Assembly: GCA_028829895.1 (NCBI GenBank)
Contig: CM054179.1
Span: forward strand, 73,171,163-73,235,162
Direction: 5' to 3'
From: Sinotaia quadrata
Lineage: Eukaryota; Mollusca; Gastropoda; Architaenioglossa; Viviparidae
DNA: 64,000 nucleotides
Positions 1 through 13,575 of this stretch are shown here, one piece after another. The position numbers were made by a program, and so were the translations under genes. The first letter of the stretch is position 1; every line of letters starts with the position of its first letter. The notes beneath the pieces were generated by a model, which worked only from the letters and a program-made list of their open reading frames with translations, did no database searches and had not been told where the DNA came from.

Positions 1-653
1 TTCACTGTTTGCCTAATATAAAAGTTATGTAACCTGAACCTGAATCGTTTCTTTCATTACTTTTAGTTTTAATCTTTTAAGCTGTTTAAAATTTACTTTT
101 AAATGTGGTTTTTGCTTTTATTTTTCCATAAATGCAACGTGCACTTTCATACTTTATGCTTTGATGTCCCTAATCTACGTTTAACTTGTCAAATTCAAAA
201 TTTCAGTATATATCAAGACAAACAGAATTTCATTATTGTGTGATTCCTCATAAAACTGCCAAATTTGGACTTTAATACATCTGCAAAAAGATAAACTAAT
301 ATTTTGAGCTTTTGTATGTATACCATTTTTACCAAATTGAGAATTCTACACATCAGTGAAAAGATAAAGAAAATTTCAAAACTGTTGTCTGGTATTTCTT
401 GTTACATCTATAAGTTTTATATCTTCAGTAATCATATTCACTATATAACATTAATGGGTAAATAACAAGTGAGCATTTATACCATTAGTAGGTATTTTAT
501 AACATTTTTATGGTTCAGTGGGAATGCATTCAACATGTGAGTATACTGTTTGACTTTCATACATTCCACTGTCATATCTGTTTTCTGGAATACTTTGCAT
601 ATAAAAATAGATTTTTATTTTTATTTGATTTTTTTTTTAATTTTCTTTTGCAG

Positions 654-3600
654 GGCAACCATGTTGAAGAGAATGCTTGATGAAATGGATCAAGCTAAAG
701 TTGAGACTGGTACATTATCTTTCTTCTCTTCTGATACCCAATACAGATTTTTGTACAATTTAATATTTTTAATTACTTTTTTAAAATATGAAAGTTTGTG
801 CTCGATTTTTAAAAAAATATTATAGCTCTGACATACATAGATCAAACACTGTTGTTGCTCTAATATTTAGACATCCATGCTTGAGTATAACTGGATCTGA
901 ATATAGTGGGACTTTGAAACTTTGCAAGTTCCCACAATTTATGGCATGTGATTTGAAAAAAAAAATTTTAAGTGCACAGAAGAAAGAGGATGAGGAAATA
1001 GTAATGTGCATGAAAGTAACTGTCTCTGCTCCAAGGGTCTAGATGAAACTACTTAATACAGGTATGCCCTGCTTACTCAACAGGTAGGGACTAGAGAACT
1101 TTCAAAAACCAGAAATTGCCAAAATGTTGAATCCAGTCTTTTTTAGCTTGCATATGCATTTTAGATGCAAAAAAAATATGTAAATAACGCATTATATATC
1201 AATTGTGAATGTGTACAAAAGCTAAATATTATATGCATACACAAAACTACAGTTAAATGAACGAAAGCTTACCTTTAAATATTTTTATTCTTGCAATATT
1301 ATGTGGACAATAAATATATATTTGAATGATGGTGATTTACTGAAAATTGTTGGATAGGCATAGTTGAGCCTTATCATCGGAAACTTCAAACAATCTCATT
1401 CTTTTGCTGAAGGGTACTTTGATAAAGTTGATGCTGCTATTGATGTCGATGGCTCGAAATCGAAGAGTTAGGGGTGACTGGCTATGGTTGTCTTAATGGA
1501 GGTGTCATCTTAAATAGGAAAGCAGTGAAGTTTGCCGAATTGTCTTTCACCTTTCTCTAAGTTCTCTTTAACAGGTTATTTCGTTTTGGAGGCCTCTATT
1601 TACTTTTGAACTGATTTCAAAATTGGGATCAACCCTTTCCAAAAAAGCAATTATGTCCTCTGTTTTGGCGATTCCTTCTTCTAATTCTTTAGTCATCAGC
1701 ACCCTAGGTTGAGCCATATCACCAGGCACAACTTCCTGTTCTTCATTTAACAGAAGATCCTCTTCGTGCAACCCAAGCAATTCTACATCTTCAGGCTGGA
1801 CTTCCAGTTCTAATTCCTTTGCAGTGTCATCAAGTTACTTCCTCCACTGGACCCTCAGAAACCCTCAAAATTAGCGCAGGAATGAGTTACTTCCAAACAC
1901 CTTTCAAACTTGTTTCTTTAACTTCCTCCCATGCATTTCCTATTGTTTTAATGTTATCCAATGAGTTACTTCCAAACACCTTTCAAACTTGTTTCTTTAA
2001 CTTCCTCCCATGCATTTCCTATTGTTTTAATGTTATCCAATGAGTTACTTCCAAACACCTTTCAAACTTGTTTCTTTAACTTCCTCCCATGCATTTCCTA
2101 TTGTTTTAATGTTATCCAATGAGTTACTTCCAAACACCTTTCAAACTTGTTTCTTTAACTTCCTCCCATGCATTTCCTATTGTTTTAATGTTATCCAATG
2201 AGTTACTTCCAAACACCTTTCAAACTTGTTTCTTTAACTTCCTCCCATGCATTTCCTATTGTTTTAATGTTATCCAAACTAGTGAAGCTTTCCAGGAAGC
2301 TTTTCAATTATTTTACTTTTTTCCCTCAGAAACATCATCAAATATAGCTATAGCCCTAAGTCCTCCTTAGATAATAAGATATGAATGCTGAAGTCACACC
2401 TTGATCCATTGGCTGCAGCAATGAAGTCAACTTGAATTTCTGTGAAGGACTCAGTCAAAGCTCTAGGGTGGCCTGGAGCATTATCAATGAGCAGTAGATT
2501 GTTCTGTTCGCTGCAATAAGTCTCAACTAAGGGCTAGAAATAATCTGAGAACCAAGTTGCAGATAAACTGACAGTCATCCAAGCTTTTGCATTATTGTAA
2601 TAAACTGGAAAGCGAGACTTTAAATAGTTTTTAAGGGTCCTAGGGTTCTCTGAATGGTAGTAAGCATAGGCTTTAGTTGCAATCGCCAGCTGCATTAGCC
2701 CCCTAGCAACAGCGTTAGCCTATCTTTTGCAGCTATTTCTAGGTTACATCTCTTTACATCTGAATAGAGCTTATATGTCTCAACTCTGTGTAGATTGTGA
2801 CTTGGCTGGGAAAGGGTTGAGAAAATTAGCTTATCAGTTTTTTTAAAATTATTTACTAAATAGTATTTGAAGTTATGTTTTATATATGTCTTTTTAATTA
2901 TTTTTAATTTTAAGTGTTGCAAATATAATAAAACTGACACTTTATAATTTTGCTAAAATGCTTGTAAGACTTGTTATTCAAATAGTTCCATACAAAAGAA
3001 TAGAAACTAATACTATCTCTGTTTTGTAAATTTTTTTAATTACTACTCATTGCTGCTATCTCCCTTTTCCCTAATGTACATATCCCCACCTCTCCTGTGA
3101 GACTTACAAATGTGTTTCATACTTGTGTATCTGCATTTTAACATTTGACACTTATTCTCCTCTTGCAGAATCAGACATTGCACCGTGGAACGAGCTCAGT
3201 GCACCAGTTTTGCAGCAGTCAGACTGGATTCTTCCTGGAAATAAGTCACGTGTTTACAAACCTTTGCTGTCTCGCCAAATGTGTGGTAAGGTTAAATCTG
3301 CATTCAAAGGTTAAAGCTGCATTTTTAGGTTAAATGTGCATTCACAGATACATGAGCTAAGAAATTTTTTTTATTGTTATTTACTACAAGTTTTATTACA
3401 ATTTGATTTAATAATACCAATAGAATGGTGCCTGGCTTGGATTGTAATATAAAGTCCAGTCTAGGAGTCTCTTTGACATCAAAGAGGCAAGCCTTTAGTA
3501 CTGTCTTAACTTTTGGGTAAAGGTCCATGTGTATCGAGCATGCTTCCTTAGACAAATTCCGAAGTGAAATCGCAAAGTTTACACTAAATTTAATAATGCA

Positions 3601-6360
3601 TTATTGGTTTAGATAAGTACTTTAATGCTCTTCTTTAAAGGGGTTATAGTTTTATTATATAGTTTAATATATGATTAGCAGTTTGTTTCCATCATTTTAT
3701 CGTAGTAGTGGATCTGTCATCGCCTGCTTGTGCTCTTGAACCAGGAACGAACAATCTTGTCGCATTTGAGTGAATCAACATAAAATGTAGAAAATATAAT
3801 AAGTTTTAAGACAGATGAATTACATACTTGGCAGTGTTATTATTTCACTTTTTATTTTATAGGTATTTGATGTGATTTCGTTCATTCATAAGTAAATGTT
3901 GAATTAGGTCACTACAAAAATCAAGGAAGATTATCAGTATTTACATGTTGCAGAGATGCTACTTTCACTTCTAACCTTGATGTTCCACAGTTTTACTTGT
4001 CTGTTTAAATAATTAGGCCTATTTAACATTTCAACAATCTAAATATAGTTTATGTTTAAAAAAGTAAGAAAGCCGAAATTATTTTAATTGTACAAGCACT
4101 GGTTGTTAAAATTCAACATTATTGTACAGTAGATATGACAGCCTAATCAATCTATACAGATTTTTTTTTTCAATTTTTTTCTAACATGTCTATCCCTACC
4201 CCTTGAAGTTGTATTCTCTTTATTACACATATAAATTGCACAAAATAAAGTGCAAAGATTTTTATTCAAGCCTAGTGGTGTACTTTTGACCATTTTTTAA
4301 TGAAGAAAATTGCAGATTACTTGCCATCTTTTGTTTAAAATTCATTTATAAAATGTGTACAGAATAAACCAAGCCAAACTTCATAGCAGTGGATGCAGCA
4401 GTGAATTATCTTTATTTTGATACCAAATATATGTATGTAGTGTGTTTGAGTGTGGCACACAAGCCAAGGTAAGAAACACTGTATACCAAAACACACACTG
4501 TCTTGTAAATCTGCTGGACAAAACTCAATAGGTGAATTATCAACTTTATTCAATCTGTGTACTTTCCACATACAAGCAAAACATACAAATTTACAATCAT
4601 AAGAAATAGAAACATTAAACTTGATTTTGAAAGTTTGTTTGAATTAAAGAATGCTTTGGATTGAGAAATCAGTGAATGAAAAGTAATGAAAATTTTCACT
4701 TTTATACATTGATTATTGCTGGCTTACTACTGTGCTGCTACCTACTAATTAATATCTTAACATTTTTATGATTAACTTTTGTAAGTGAAACATGACAGTA
4801 ACTAATTTTGTTTGGTATTTCTGTTAATGATAAATATTATATAATTGTTGGAATATTTTTATATAGAGACACACTAAAATGTCATAATTTAAATTTATTG
4901 AGCATTTTAAAGCAATTTATTATTAATTAAATTATTAATTTCTTGCCCAATATAAAGCCAAATACAGCAGTAATATACTTTCTTTGATTTTTGTTTTTTA
5001 TAAAAGCCTCAAATTGACTTTGTTAAAAACACTATCTTATTCATAAATTTCCCAAATATCTATTGTGGTTGATATAGCTTTGTAAATTTGTAGTGCGACT
5101 AGTTTTTATTAGGCTGCTTTATTGTGAACATGAAATTTGTGATCAGTTTTCTGGATTATTTGTCATATTGAGTTTTTACAAAAGAGCACCAGTATTTGAT
5201 ATTTGTATTTTATACCAAACTGTGTGTATTTTATTTCATTTCTTGTGTATATCACTTTTAAAGATTTACTTTATTGTTTGTAATAAATACTATAGCTAAG
5301 CGTCATATTTATCCAAAGTTGTTCAGACTCTGATGAACATAAATGGTATATTTAAGTAGCACATATTACTGACAGGCCCCTCAGATTACTAACAGATTGC
5401 CTTGACATCATTGACATGATGTTTTCAAGGTAAATGGGTCTGGAAAATAAATAGCTTTTCTTTTCAGGGAGCATCCAATATTTGTAAGTTTTTCTTCAGA
5501 ATTAAACAGATATTTATTTTATAGTAATTACCTTTATTTTTAATTATATTCTTTTATTCTTAATTATTCTTGACTTTCTGAAAAAATTGCAAAAACAAAT
5601 TTTAATTAATTTTGAAACATTACTGATGCTTAGTAGATTTAATAACTCTACCTCAGCATAATTGTATTTGAGATACGCATATATTTCATTCCCAAATTGT
5701 CTAAGTCATCAGAAAATGGACAATGGTTTCTAACAGAAGTCTTAGTTTCTGACAAAAATATAAACATTAATGATGGCTTTAGCTGCACTAATAGAAAAAA
5801 ATGCCACATTATCATTTGTTTTTGTTGATTGTTCTAAAGTTAGATGGCTACCAAACTTATAATTGTTTCTGTACTACAGTTAACTACCAAAATTATAATT
5901 AAGGATATGTACTACAGTTAGTTAACTACCAAAATATAATTATGGGTATGTACTATAGTTAGTTAACTACCAAAATTATAATTACGCATGGTGATTGACT
6001 TAAGTAATGTTAATATCATATTTAATTTTGTTTTTGAAATGTCAGTGATTTGGTTTAAGTTAGGCTATCAAATAATCGTTACAACTATTAGGTTGCTAAT
6101 AGTAAGTACAATCGGATAATTGCCAAAAACTGATTTAACTTCTTTTGCTGGATGAAATACATTTAGATAACCACCAAAGCTATATATCGGTTTAATTTTT
6201 AATTGATCTATTTTTATGCTGCTTGTAGGTAAACTAAATAATTGCTAATTGGTTCACTGTTTGATTCACAGAGAGTCTGGAAGAGAGAATAGAACACTAT
6301 TCTAAGCGACGGAAAACTTCACATCCTCAATCTACCTCAGCTTCTGCCTCAGCCTTGTGA
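654..6360 (+). CDS. Unidentified gene, last three coding exons (C-terminal part only)
   Basis: Three exons join in one frame: 654-709, 3169-3285 and 6272-6360, each with consensus splice sites (ttttgcag before the first, GTAAG after the second, CACAG before the third) and compatible phases. They give about 86 residues: a helical Lys/Met-rich start (MLKRMLDEMDQA), a middle exon containing APWNELSAP, then SDWILPG and SRVYKPLLSRQM, and a last exon with a charged stretch (SLEERIEHYSKRRKT) and a Ser/Ala tail, ending at TGA 6358-6360. KRRK could be a nuclear localisation signal; that is inference. The middle exon (APWNELSAP, SDWILPG, SRVYKPLL) looks like conserved protein, not chance ORF. I do not recognise the family. 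Upstream exons lie before the window or were not resolved in 1-653. An AATAAA at 6626-6631 is a good polyadenylation signal. Confidence 0.6.
1059..2720 (-). pseudogene. Tigger (pogo/Tc1-mariner) transposase pseudogene, TIGD1-like
   Basis: Read on the minus strand, fragments match the Tigger/TIGD1 transposase in order. About 2540-2690 resembles the stretch before the second catalytic Asp (YHSENPRTLKNYLKS, NNAKAWMT). About 2440-2510 holds LLLIDNAPGHPRALTE, the IDNAPGHP box of the DDE/D catalytic centre. The 79-bp repeats at 1882-2276 encode the NAWEEVKETSLKGVWK region. 1568-1780 encodes the acidic C-terminal part (EDLLLNEEQEVVPGD, RVDPNFEISSKVN). Several stops and frameshifts interrupt it, and the N-terminal DNA-binding half is missing. 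A possible element end (TA then CAGGTATGCCCTGC) starts at 1059; no matching inverted end was found, so the copy looks truncated. It sits in an intron of the first gene, antisense to it. Confidence 0.75.
1882..2276 (-). repeat. Five near-identical 79-bp tandem repeats inside the Tigger pseudogene
   Basis: Repeat starts at 1882, 1961, 2040, 2119 and 2198 are exactly 79 bp apart and the copies appear identical by eye. On the minus strand each copy encodes the same transposase segment (NAWEEVKETSLKGVWK); 79 is not a multiple of three, so the frame shifts from copy to copy. The expansion therefore happened after, or caused, loss of coding function. Confidence 0.93.
3286..3350 (+). repeat. About 20-bp tandem repeat starting at the splice donor
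   Basis: Three imperfect copies of a GGTTAAAnnTGCATT unit follow directly on the GTAAG donor at 3286 of the first gene's middle exon. Confidence 0.5.
3351..6271. other. Last intron of the first gene
   Basis: AT-rich intron with no recognisable coding sequence. The only structure noted is a 41-42 bp imperfect triplicate at about 5878-5985 (copies of AGTTAACTACC starting near 5878, 5920 and 5961). Confidence 0.6.
5878..5985. repeat. Three imperfect 41-42 bp tandem repeats
   Basis: Copies share AGTTAACTACCAAAA followed by TATAATTA and a GTACTA motif. The repeat is intronic. Confidence 0.7.
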
Positions 6361-6650
6361 TTCAATTAATTTCCTCTCTACACCGTTTGTGCCACCGACA
6401 TCCTCCTGGATATATAGCCACTGGTGTGTGTAGTTTTGCTCTCCCCTGGCATGCTCCTGTGATGGAAAGAAGGCAAAGCTTAGCTCTTTACTCTCAACTG
6501 GAGCTCGGGTTTGGAGTCTGGCTGGTCTTGCAATTTCTTGCAAGTTATGGTTTTCTGGAGACCACACACAAATACATGCACACATACAAACAAATGAACA
6601 CTCATGCAGACTTACTCGCACACAAAATAAAGTCGGTAATAAGTTGTCAC
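6361..6650 (+). other. Probable 3' UTR and polyadenylation signal of the first gene
   Basis: After the TGA at 6358-6360 there is mixed-composition sequence with a short CA-rich stretch and an AATAAA hexamer at 6626-6631. Cleavage would fall roughly 15-25 bases further on. The open frames on both strands here do not resemble proteins. Confidence 0.45.
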
Positions 6651-7971
6651 AGTAAGTGCCATTTTGTAAAATTAGTTAAATTGCTGAACTAATTTAAAGC
6701 AGGATTGAATGGAAAAATTTCCACTTAAATTGCCATCATGTTTTTTTCTAAATATATAGTGACAATAATTTATATGAAATATTTTTCATGGTGACAAGAG
6801 GACTTGAAGTTCACTGTGAAATATTTGCCTTGTTGCGATAAACAGTTCACTGGATTTCATTGCTCCCATCCAGAACTTAATTGTTTAAAATTTCCCATGT
6901 GATCTGCTTATACTGTTTGCAGTAGTAATGAATTCACTACTTCTAACAGATGGTGAACATTTCAGGATGCCAAATATACTTTACTTCCTACAGTCATGCA
7001 CTTGTGTTCTTGCATGGAAATACAACAGGAATGTACTATGAGACTATTTCCTTAATATGATCTTTCCAAGCAGCTATTGATCTGCAATGGTGTGAGCAAT
7101 ATTGTGTAACTACACATGGCTACTTTAACCCTCAAATTTCCCAAACCAGAAAAAGTAAAACATTCCAGAGGGTTCTTTTTTTTATTAAAAAAAAAAAAAT
7201 TGTTTGGCTAGTGAGTATGAGTGTGTAAGTAAGCCTGCGTTTTTACTTGCCTGCATCAGTTTCAGATCACACCAGATAGAATTTAGTTTTCTGTCCTTTT
7301 TACCAGTGAAATTGATCATCTGCCATTTTTTTTACTCTGAAGCTGATTGTCATTTTAAACTGTGAAATTGAATTAAGGTTTTCTTTAATCATTCTTGTAT
7401 TTTCTCTCTCTTTTGGTATCCTCTTTAATTTTAAACCTAAAGTACCCTTCATTTCCTTACCAACAGTACATCTTGGACTGAAGTTTGTATTTTAAAATCT
7501 ACAATATTGCTCACCATTTTAATTGTCATCAAATTATCAGGAGGGGTTTTTGTTTCTTTTATTTTTTACTGAGAGATATTCTTAAGTCATCTTGAAAAAA
7601 TTTAGATTAGTGATAGGTTATCAGTGTCAATAATCAACTGTTAATTTTATGGGCTATAAATGTCAGCATCACAACAATTAATTTTAGTTGACATCTTTTA
7701 TTAATTTTTTTTAATTCTTTCAGACACTTGTATATTTAATAATTTGTATTATCTCAGAAATGTTTTACCAGCAATTTTATGGTCTTGTGAGTTTAATTTT
7801 AAATGTTACCATATTTTTAAATATTGGCAAGCCATTTGGCATTATATCTCGCTCAGAATGTTTTAATTCCCTAAATTTTATCTGCTTGTTCCATTTCATT
7901 TACCCAGTTGTTACAACCTTTTAGCTTGTAAATCCCATTTGGTGAACATTGACATCACTTTTCTGTGTACT

Positions 7972-8091
7972 CAGTAGGCTATGCAAATCTGTTCCATATA
8001 CACAGTTGGTTAGGCAAATATGTGTTCCATGTACACAGTAGGCTAGGCAAATCTGTGTTCCATGTACAGAGATGGCTAGGCAAATCTGTGC
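7972..8091. repeat. Four imperfect ~32-bp tandem repeats
   Basis: Units of the form CAGTAGGCTAGGCAAATCTG start near 7972, 8003, 8036 and 8068. Confidence 0.75.
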
Positions 8092-8842
8092 AATCAAAGA
8101 ATCTTGCTTGAGTGTATTATCATCTGATATAAAGAGGGAAGTTGCTTCAGGTAGATGGTCCTTGTGTCTGTAAAATATCTGAAGCCTGAATGGCTTCTTT
8201 TCTTCTTTTTTTTTTTAATTAAAAATTTGTGTTTGGTGGTGGTAGTGGTGGTGGGTGGTGGTTGCCAGATGTTTTCATTTATGAAAAGTAAATAAATCCT
8301 ATAATAGTGATTATTTTCATACCATATTAGGATTTGTATGTTTACAAACTAAAAGCTGGTGAATAAATGCCAGGTTTTAACCCCTTGTTAATGGAACAGA
8401 AATAATGTTACTCAAAACCAGCTATTCTGTTTAGAAAAAGTTAAAAATCAACCCAGAGTGAAATGGGTCAGTTTTTTTTCAATGTTAATCGTTATGTTCA
8501 GAGTAGCAGAGAGGACTACAGCTTTTGGGTGGCAGTTTGAGAGTTTTTGTTGTTTCCTCACCATTAATTTAAAGTTTTCTTTTCAATGATTTTTCTTTGC
8601 GTTCCATATTTAAAAAGCAATACTTTTTTTATTTGTTGCGGGGCCCTTTGGTTTCTCTATTTTATTGTCTTTTTTTCCAAACGGATGAATGCTCAATGTT
8701 GACCTGCACAGGTCTCAGCTATCTGGGTATATCACTATTGACTATGCTGTGAAATTTTCACCTATATCAGTATTCCTTGTGTGCATGGATGGAATTCTTC
8801 GAATGGAGTTTCGCAATGATATATTTATATATACTCATATAC

Positions 8843-8890
8843 ACACACACACACATATATATATATATATGTGTGTGTGTATATATATAT
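8843..8890. repeat. CA-TA-GT palindromic microsatellite
   Basis: A CA run, a TA run and a GT run follow one another. The tract is self-complementary and could extrude as a hairpin. Confidence 0.8.
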
Positions 8891-11750
8891 TATATGATGT
8901 TCTAGTTGATGTTTTGATAGTTTAATGTATATACGTTTTAGGTGTTAGTTTCACACTGTTTAAAGGCATTTCTTTTCTTTTTGTGTGTGTGTGTGTTGGG
9001 GGGGGGGGGGGTTAGACTGGATGAAAGATTAGGTCGCTTTATAAATATATTTAGTTAATTGGTGTTTTTATGACTTAGTCATGGACTACCATCTCTGGGG
9101 GTGGGGGTGGGACAACTTGAAGTAGCACACATAGCTTATCGGTCAAGTGCAAAAAATCCATCAACAGTAGTTGAGTTGTGGATACATATTCAGTCCTTAT
9201 ACTGTCACTGGGTTTGGTTAGATTTCAGAAAGAAGAAAAATAACCTTTCAACCAGAAAACTGGACTCAGGCAGGCCAAGCCATTTTCTAATATTAAAAAT
9301 TCAAAAGGGTTCTTCTTTCCCTGATCATTTACATTCTAGCATTATTTTAAATAGATTTTGTGTATGTGTGTGTGTGTGTTTCTTTTGTATTAATCTAATA
9401 TTGCTCTTTATATGTATGCCAGTATATCCGATTAATGGCTAAATATATTTAGTTTGACAGTTAACAAAGAGCATTTTCCTAATTTTTTTATTTCAACTTA
9501 TTTTTATATAATGACATTTGTGTTGGACTGATATGTACATTTAAATTGCAAATGGTGTATTAACTTCATTTTTTAAATAAAATTTTTATTGTTATTTACT
9601 CATAATTGTTTCAGTGTTGTTCTAATAAAGATATTTAAATTATTAAATTCTGTTTATAATATAATTGTACAGAATGCTTTATATTAGTATATTTACTACT
9701 GCTGCAATTACAAAGGCATGAAAATGTACTATACACACTGATATCATTAACTGTGAATTTATTTATTTTTTTTATTTATTTTTTTTTTTTTGGGGGGGGG
9801 GGGAGTTGTTTGGGTCTTTTTTTTTGTTGTAATGTTGTTTGAGATGTTTCTTTACTGCTTATATTTCTGTCTAAATCTATTATGCCATATTAATAGAAAC
9901 AGTATTCTCTTTTTTAACAGTTTACATATATATAATTAAACATTATCAGACGTTGAAGAAAACAGATCTGTCTTTTTGTGACACTGCTAGTATTATGTAA
10001 GTTTTTTTTTATGTTGGTTACTCTGAGCTTTTTAAACTTTATAAAACTACATATCTTTGTCTTAGGCTGATAACATTGGTACAGTGTTGGTCTTTTAAAT
10101 GCAGACATTCATATATAATATTGCTAGTTTCATAAAAGGGTTTGATTAATGTTTAGGTTATTTTTATTTTATTATTTCACTTTATAAAACTACTAATCTT
10201 TTACTTTGTCAGTATTCTAGGCACAGTTGTTTAAGTCTGTTTTATTTATTTATCACAGTCAAACTTTAATCAGCTGAAACTGACTTTAATTTATAAATCT
10301 GGATTTTTTTATTAGATATCTATTACCTAAATAAAGGAATACATATAAAAAAAGTTATATAGATGATTTAGAAACATTACATATTTTGTGTGCTTTGAAT
10401 TGTTTTTCATGAACGATTTTGAAAAGTACTTATGTTGAAAAAGGATTTAGTTTTAGTCAATACTTTCTTTTTAACCCCTTCACTTTCTCCCTAAGCATCT
10501 TATGCAACACAGAACACATTGAAAGTTGCAGGCCCAAAGTAACTTATCAGTAACATGAAAAATGACACTCACTCATTGGGACAAACTCTTTTCAACGTTA
10601 AAACCTATTGACACCCATTAAAAGAGAACAGCAGTGAGAATAGTATTTGCATTGATGGTGGTTGGATAGATCTGGGTGCCATGTTTTTAACTTTTTGACA
10701 AAGTACAGTTTGTTGTTTTACATATCTGACAATGCAGATATACAGTAAAATATTTCAGAATTATAAATTATTAAAATTAATTGGCCACCAATGGAAATTT
10801 TTTGACAAAATTAATTTGATAGGTAAAGGTGATAGTGAAATAGGGTTGGCTTTTAAATAGATCATATAGTCTTTATTTGATGTATACATTATGACGATGG
10901 GACAGAATACTTCAAATGAACTTTAAAATGTCAGTGACCATCTTTAAAGTAATATAAAATTGATTTTAATAATAATATAATTTTTCGATAGAATCACACC
11001 CTCTTATTTCCTGCTGTCATCATCCCATCCCTTCCAAGCACCCTACCTCAAATCCCTTTTCTTTAAAAAATAAAATTGATGATTTTATTTTCCAAATTAA
11101 CAATTAATTTCACTTTAAATACAGCTATTAAGATTAAATTTATTATTTAATTCATTTAGAGTTATGTTGACATTTTTTTTAAATTGTAGTTGATTTCCAT
11201 ATTTTTTCATTGTTTTCAAATGTTGTGTTATTCAGCAATAATCCTAAGTAAACCAAGATCGTGCAGTTATTCTTGCTCTTAATTTGGACTTGTTTTTAAC
11301 TGTTAATATATTTTCTAGTTCAGGATGGGGAATGGGGCATCAGAAGTTTTTCATTAGTTTGCAAAATTAAGCCAATTTTTGACAGATAAAATGTAGCTTG
11401 TGAGTGGAACTCATCCATGGTCAAAACATGAGATTTTGTTTCATTGGGTTTATTTTTACTTTATAGCATTTGTGTTGTTTCTCATCAATGACTGGTCTAA
11501 TTTGGGGTTTATTTGTGTTTACTACCAATTTGCTTGTGTCGTCTGTAGCTTGTGCTGCAAGTTTTATTCAGTTTTGACATTTTACCTTTTCCTTTTTTTT
11601 CTTTTAAAAAAAAATATTTTATCTAACTGGGTGTTTTCTCTAGTCAAAAACTCATATTTTTTGTTTTAAGAAAATATACATCTATTTACATGTTTCTGCT
11701 TTGAGTGGAAAAAGAAACATCTTAAAGATTTACAAAACATTATACAGATC

Positions 11751-11905
11751 TAGAATCCACAATTTTGTGAAACATTTTTCTTTGAAGCAAGGTAAAATGT
11801 TAATATATACTAATTCTCTTCATGGGAGTACTAGAGTCCACAATTTTGTGATTTTTTTCTTTGAAGCAAGGTAAACAATTTATTTAATAATACTAATTTT
11901 CTCCA
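11751..11905. repeat. Imperfect 81-bp tandem duplication
   Basis: The block TAGAATCCACAATTTTGTG followed by TCTTTGAAGCAAGGTAAA occurs at 11751 and again, slightly diverged, at 11832. Confidence 0.7.
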
Positions 11906-13524
11906 TATTGCTTGTGATGCCTAAAGTAGCTGTGAAACTCTCCTATTTTGCCAGAGGTTGTACAGATGGGAGGGACCCTTAATTCTGGTCTGGGGCATTA
12001 AATCAGATTGAAACAAGTAAATGAAGAATCCAGATTTAATAGAGTGAGGTGCAGGACAAAGCTATCATTAGTATGTGCTTTTATAATTTCAAATTATTTG
12101 TATTAAAAATATATTTAACACCATTCAGATATCTCACTTGCATATATATATTGCAGCAGTAAACTATAACAACATAAAAGAAATACTTATGTGGTTGAAT
12201 TAATCCAGCTTATTAAACTTGTCAGTTGACTTGAAATCTACAGCCAGCATTTTTTTTTTTAAATCAAAAAAATATTTCTACTCAGTTCTATTCTTGAATA
12301 ACTTATTCATGATAATTAAATTTGGATGTGGTGTTAGGGTTTATTCTGTTTGTTTAAATTCTACAGCCAGCATTAAATAAAACTATAATTTTTGCCATCT
12401 ACACATTTTTTCTTCTCTTTAAAGTATTTAATCTTAATATTACAATTTAAAAAATAAATTTTAAGTCTGTCAAGATTCAAATTATGTCTTGGCCAGATCT
12501 GTATATATGTTAATTATGACAAGCTATGTTGATGTTATCAAGGCAGTATTGAAGATGAGCAAAAGAGTTACCCCCAGCTCCTGCCCATACTTCCCAATCT
12601 TGAGATTTTTTCATGTTCCTCTTACCTACTTCAAATTTATGTCTTATAATATAACTTGTTTCTTCCACACTGAGATGTCCTGATTATTTAAGATGCTGTA
12701 TCAGTACAGATGTGCCAAATTACTTGTGTAGGGCGTTTTCTTATTACTGTTATAAAGAGAGAATGTTTGGTGATAAGATACTGTCTGTTAAATTGTAACA
12801 GGGCGTTAAGTGCTTCCACTTCAGGTTTTGGTGCATGCTTTATTTTGATTTGTTGGGGTAGTAAATCTCATCTCTTTTCTTTATAAGTGGTGCACTAATA
12901 ATCATTCTGAAGATTGTGTGTGCATGCGTGCGCAGAGCCTCAAATTTCTTTTCTCCTTGAAATGATGTTGTTGGCTGGAACTCAATGCCAATACTATTTA
13001 CTGCTAGAGAAATTTCTATCTTAATGAAGTAATATCTTGCAATATACCAGTGATACATTCCAGAAAAGTTTCACATATCTGACAAATGTATGCATTACAT
13101 ATTATGTTTTCCCATAGTAATAGTGTTGTAAGAGTGGGATATATTTGCAAAAGATAGAAAATAATTCTTTTTCAGAGTACAAATAACAAATAAAGCCTGA
13201 ATTGTGATTAAAGCATAAATAACAGTTGTAATTAGATATAACAGTATTTAAAACAAAGAAGAGATTTTAAAAAATACAATTCTTTCAATAATTTTTTTAG
13301 CACCATGTGAATAAACAGCAGTAATAACCAAATGAAATTTGAACATTGAGTCTTTGCAGTTTTATTCTTCAGTTATACTCATATGACGTAACCCATTGAG
13401 CAAACTTTCAAATTTGACCTATCATATCTAGATTTGAGAAATCAAGGGAAAGACATCTTAAAGATCTCCAGGGCTAGTTTGTTACATGGTAGATCAGCTT
13501 AATGCAAGGTATTCAACTGTATAG

Positions 13525-13528
<4 letters not shown>

Positions 13529-13566
<38 letters not shown>

Positions 13567-13575
13567 AGAGAGATG
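13529..13575. repeat. (TA)n microsatellite followed by a GA run
   Basis: About 17 TA units followed by AGAGAGAG. Confidence 0.9.

Noticed and set aside
1882..2276. Regular direct repeats that could suggest a CRISPR-like array or a repeat protein
   Set aside because: The repeats are contiguous without spacers, not a multiple of three, and are explained as amplified Tigger coding sequence.
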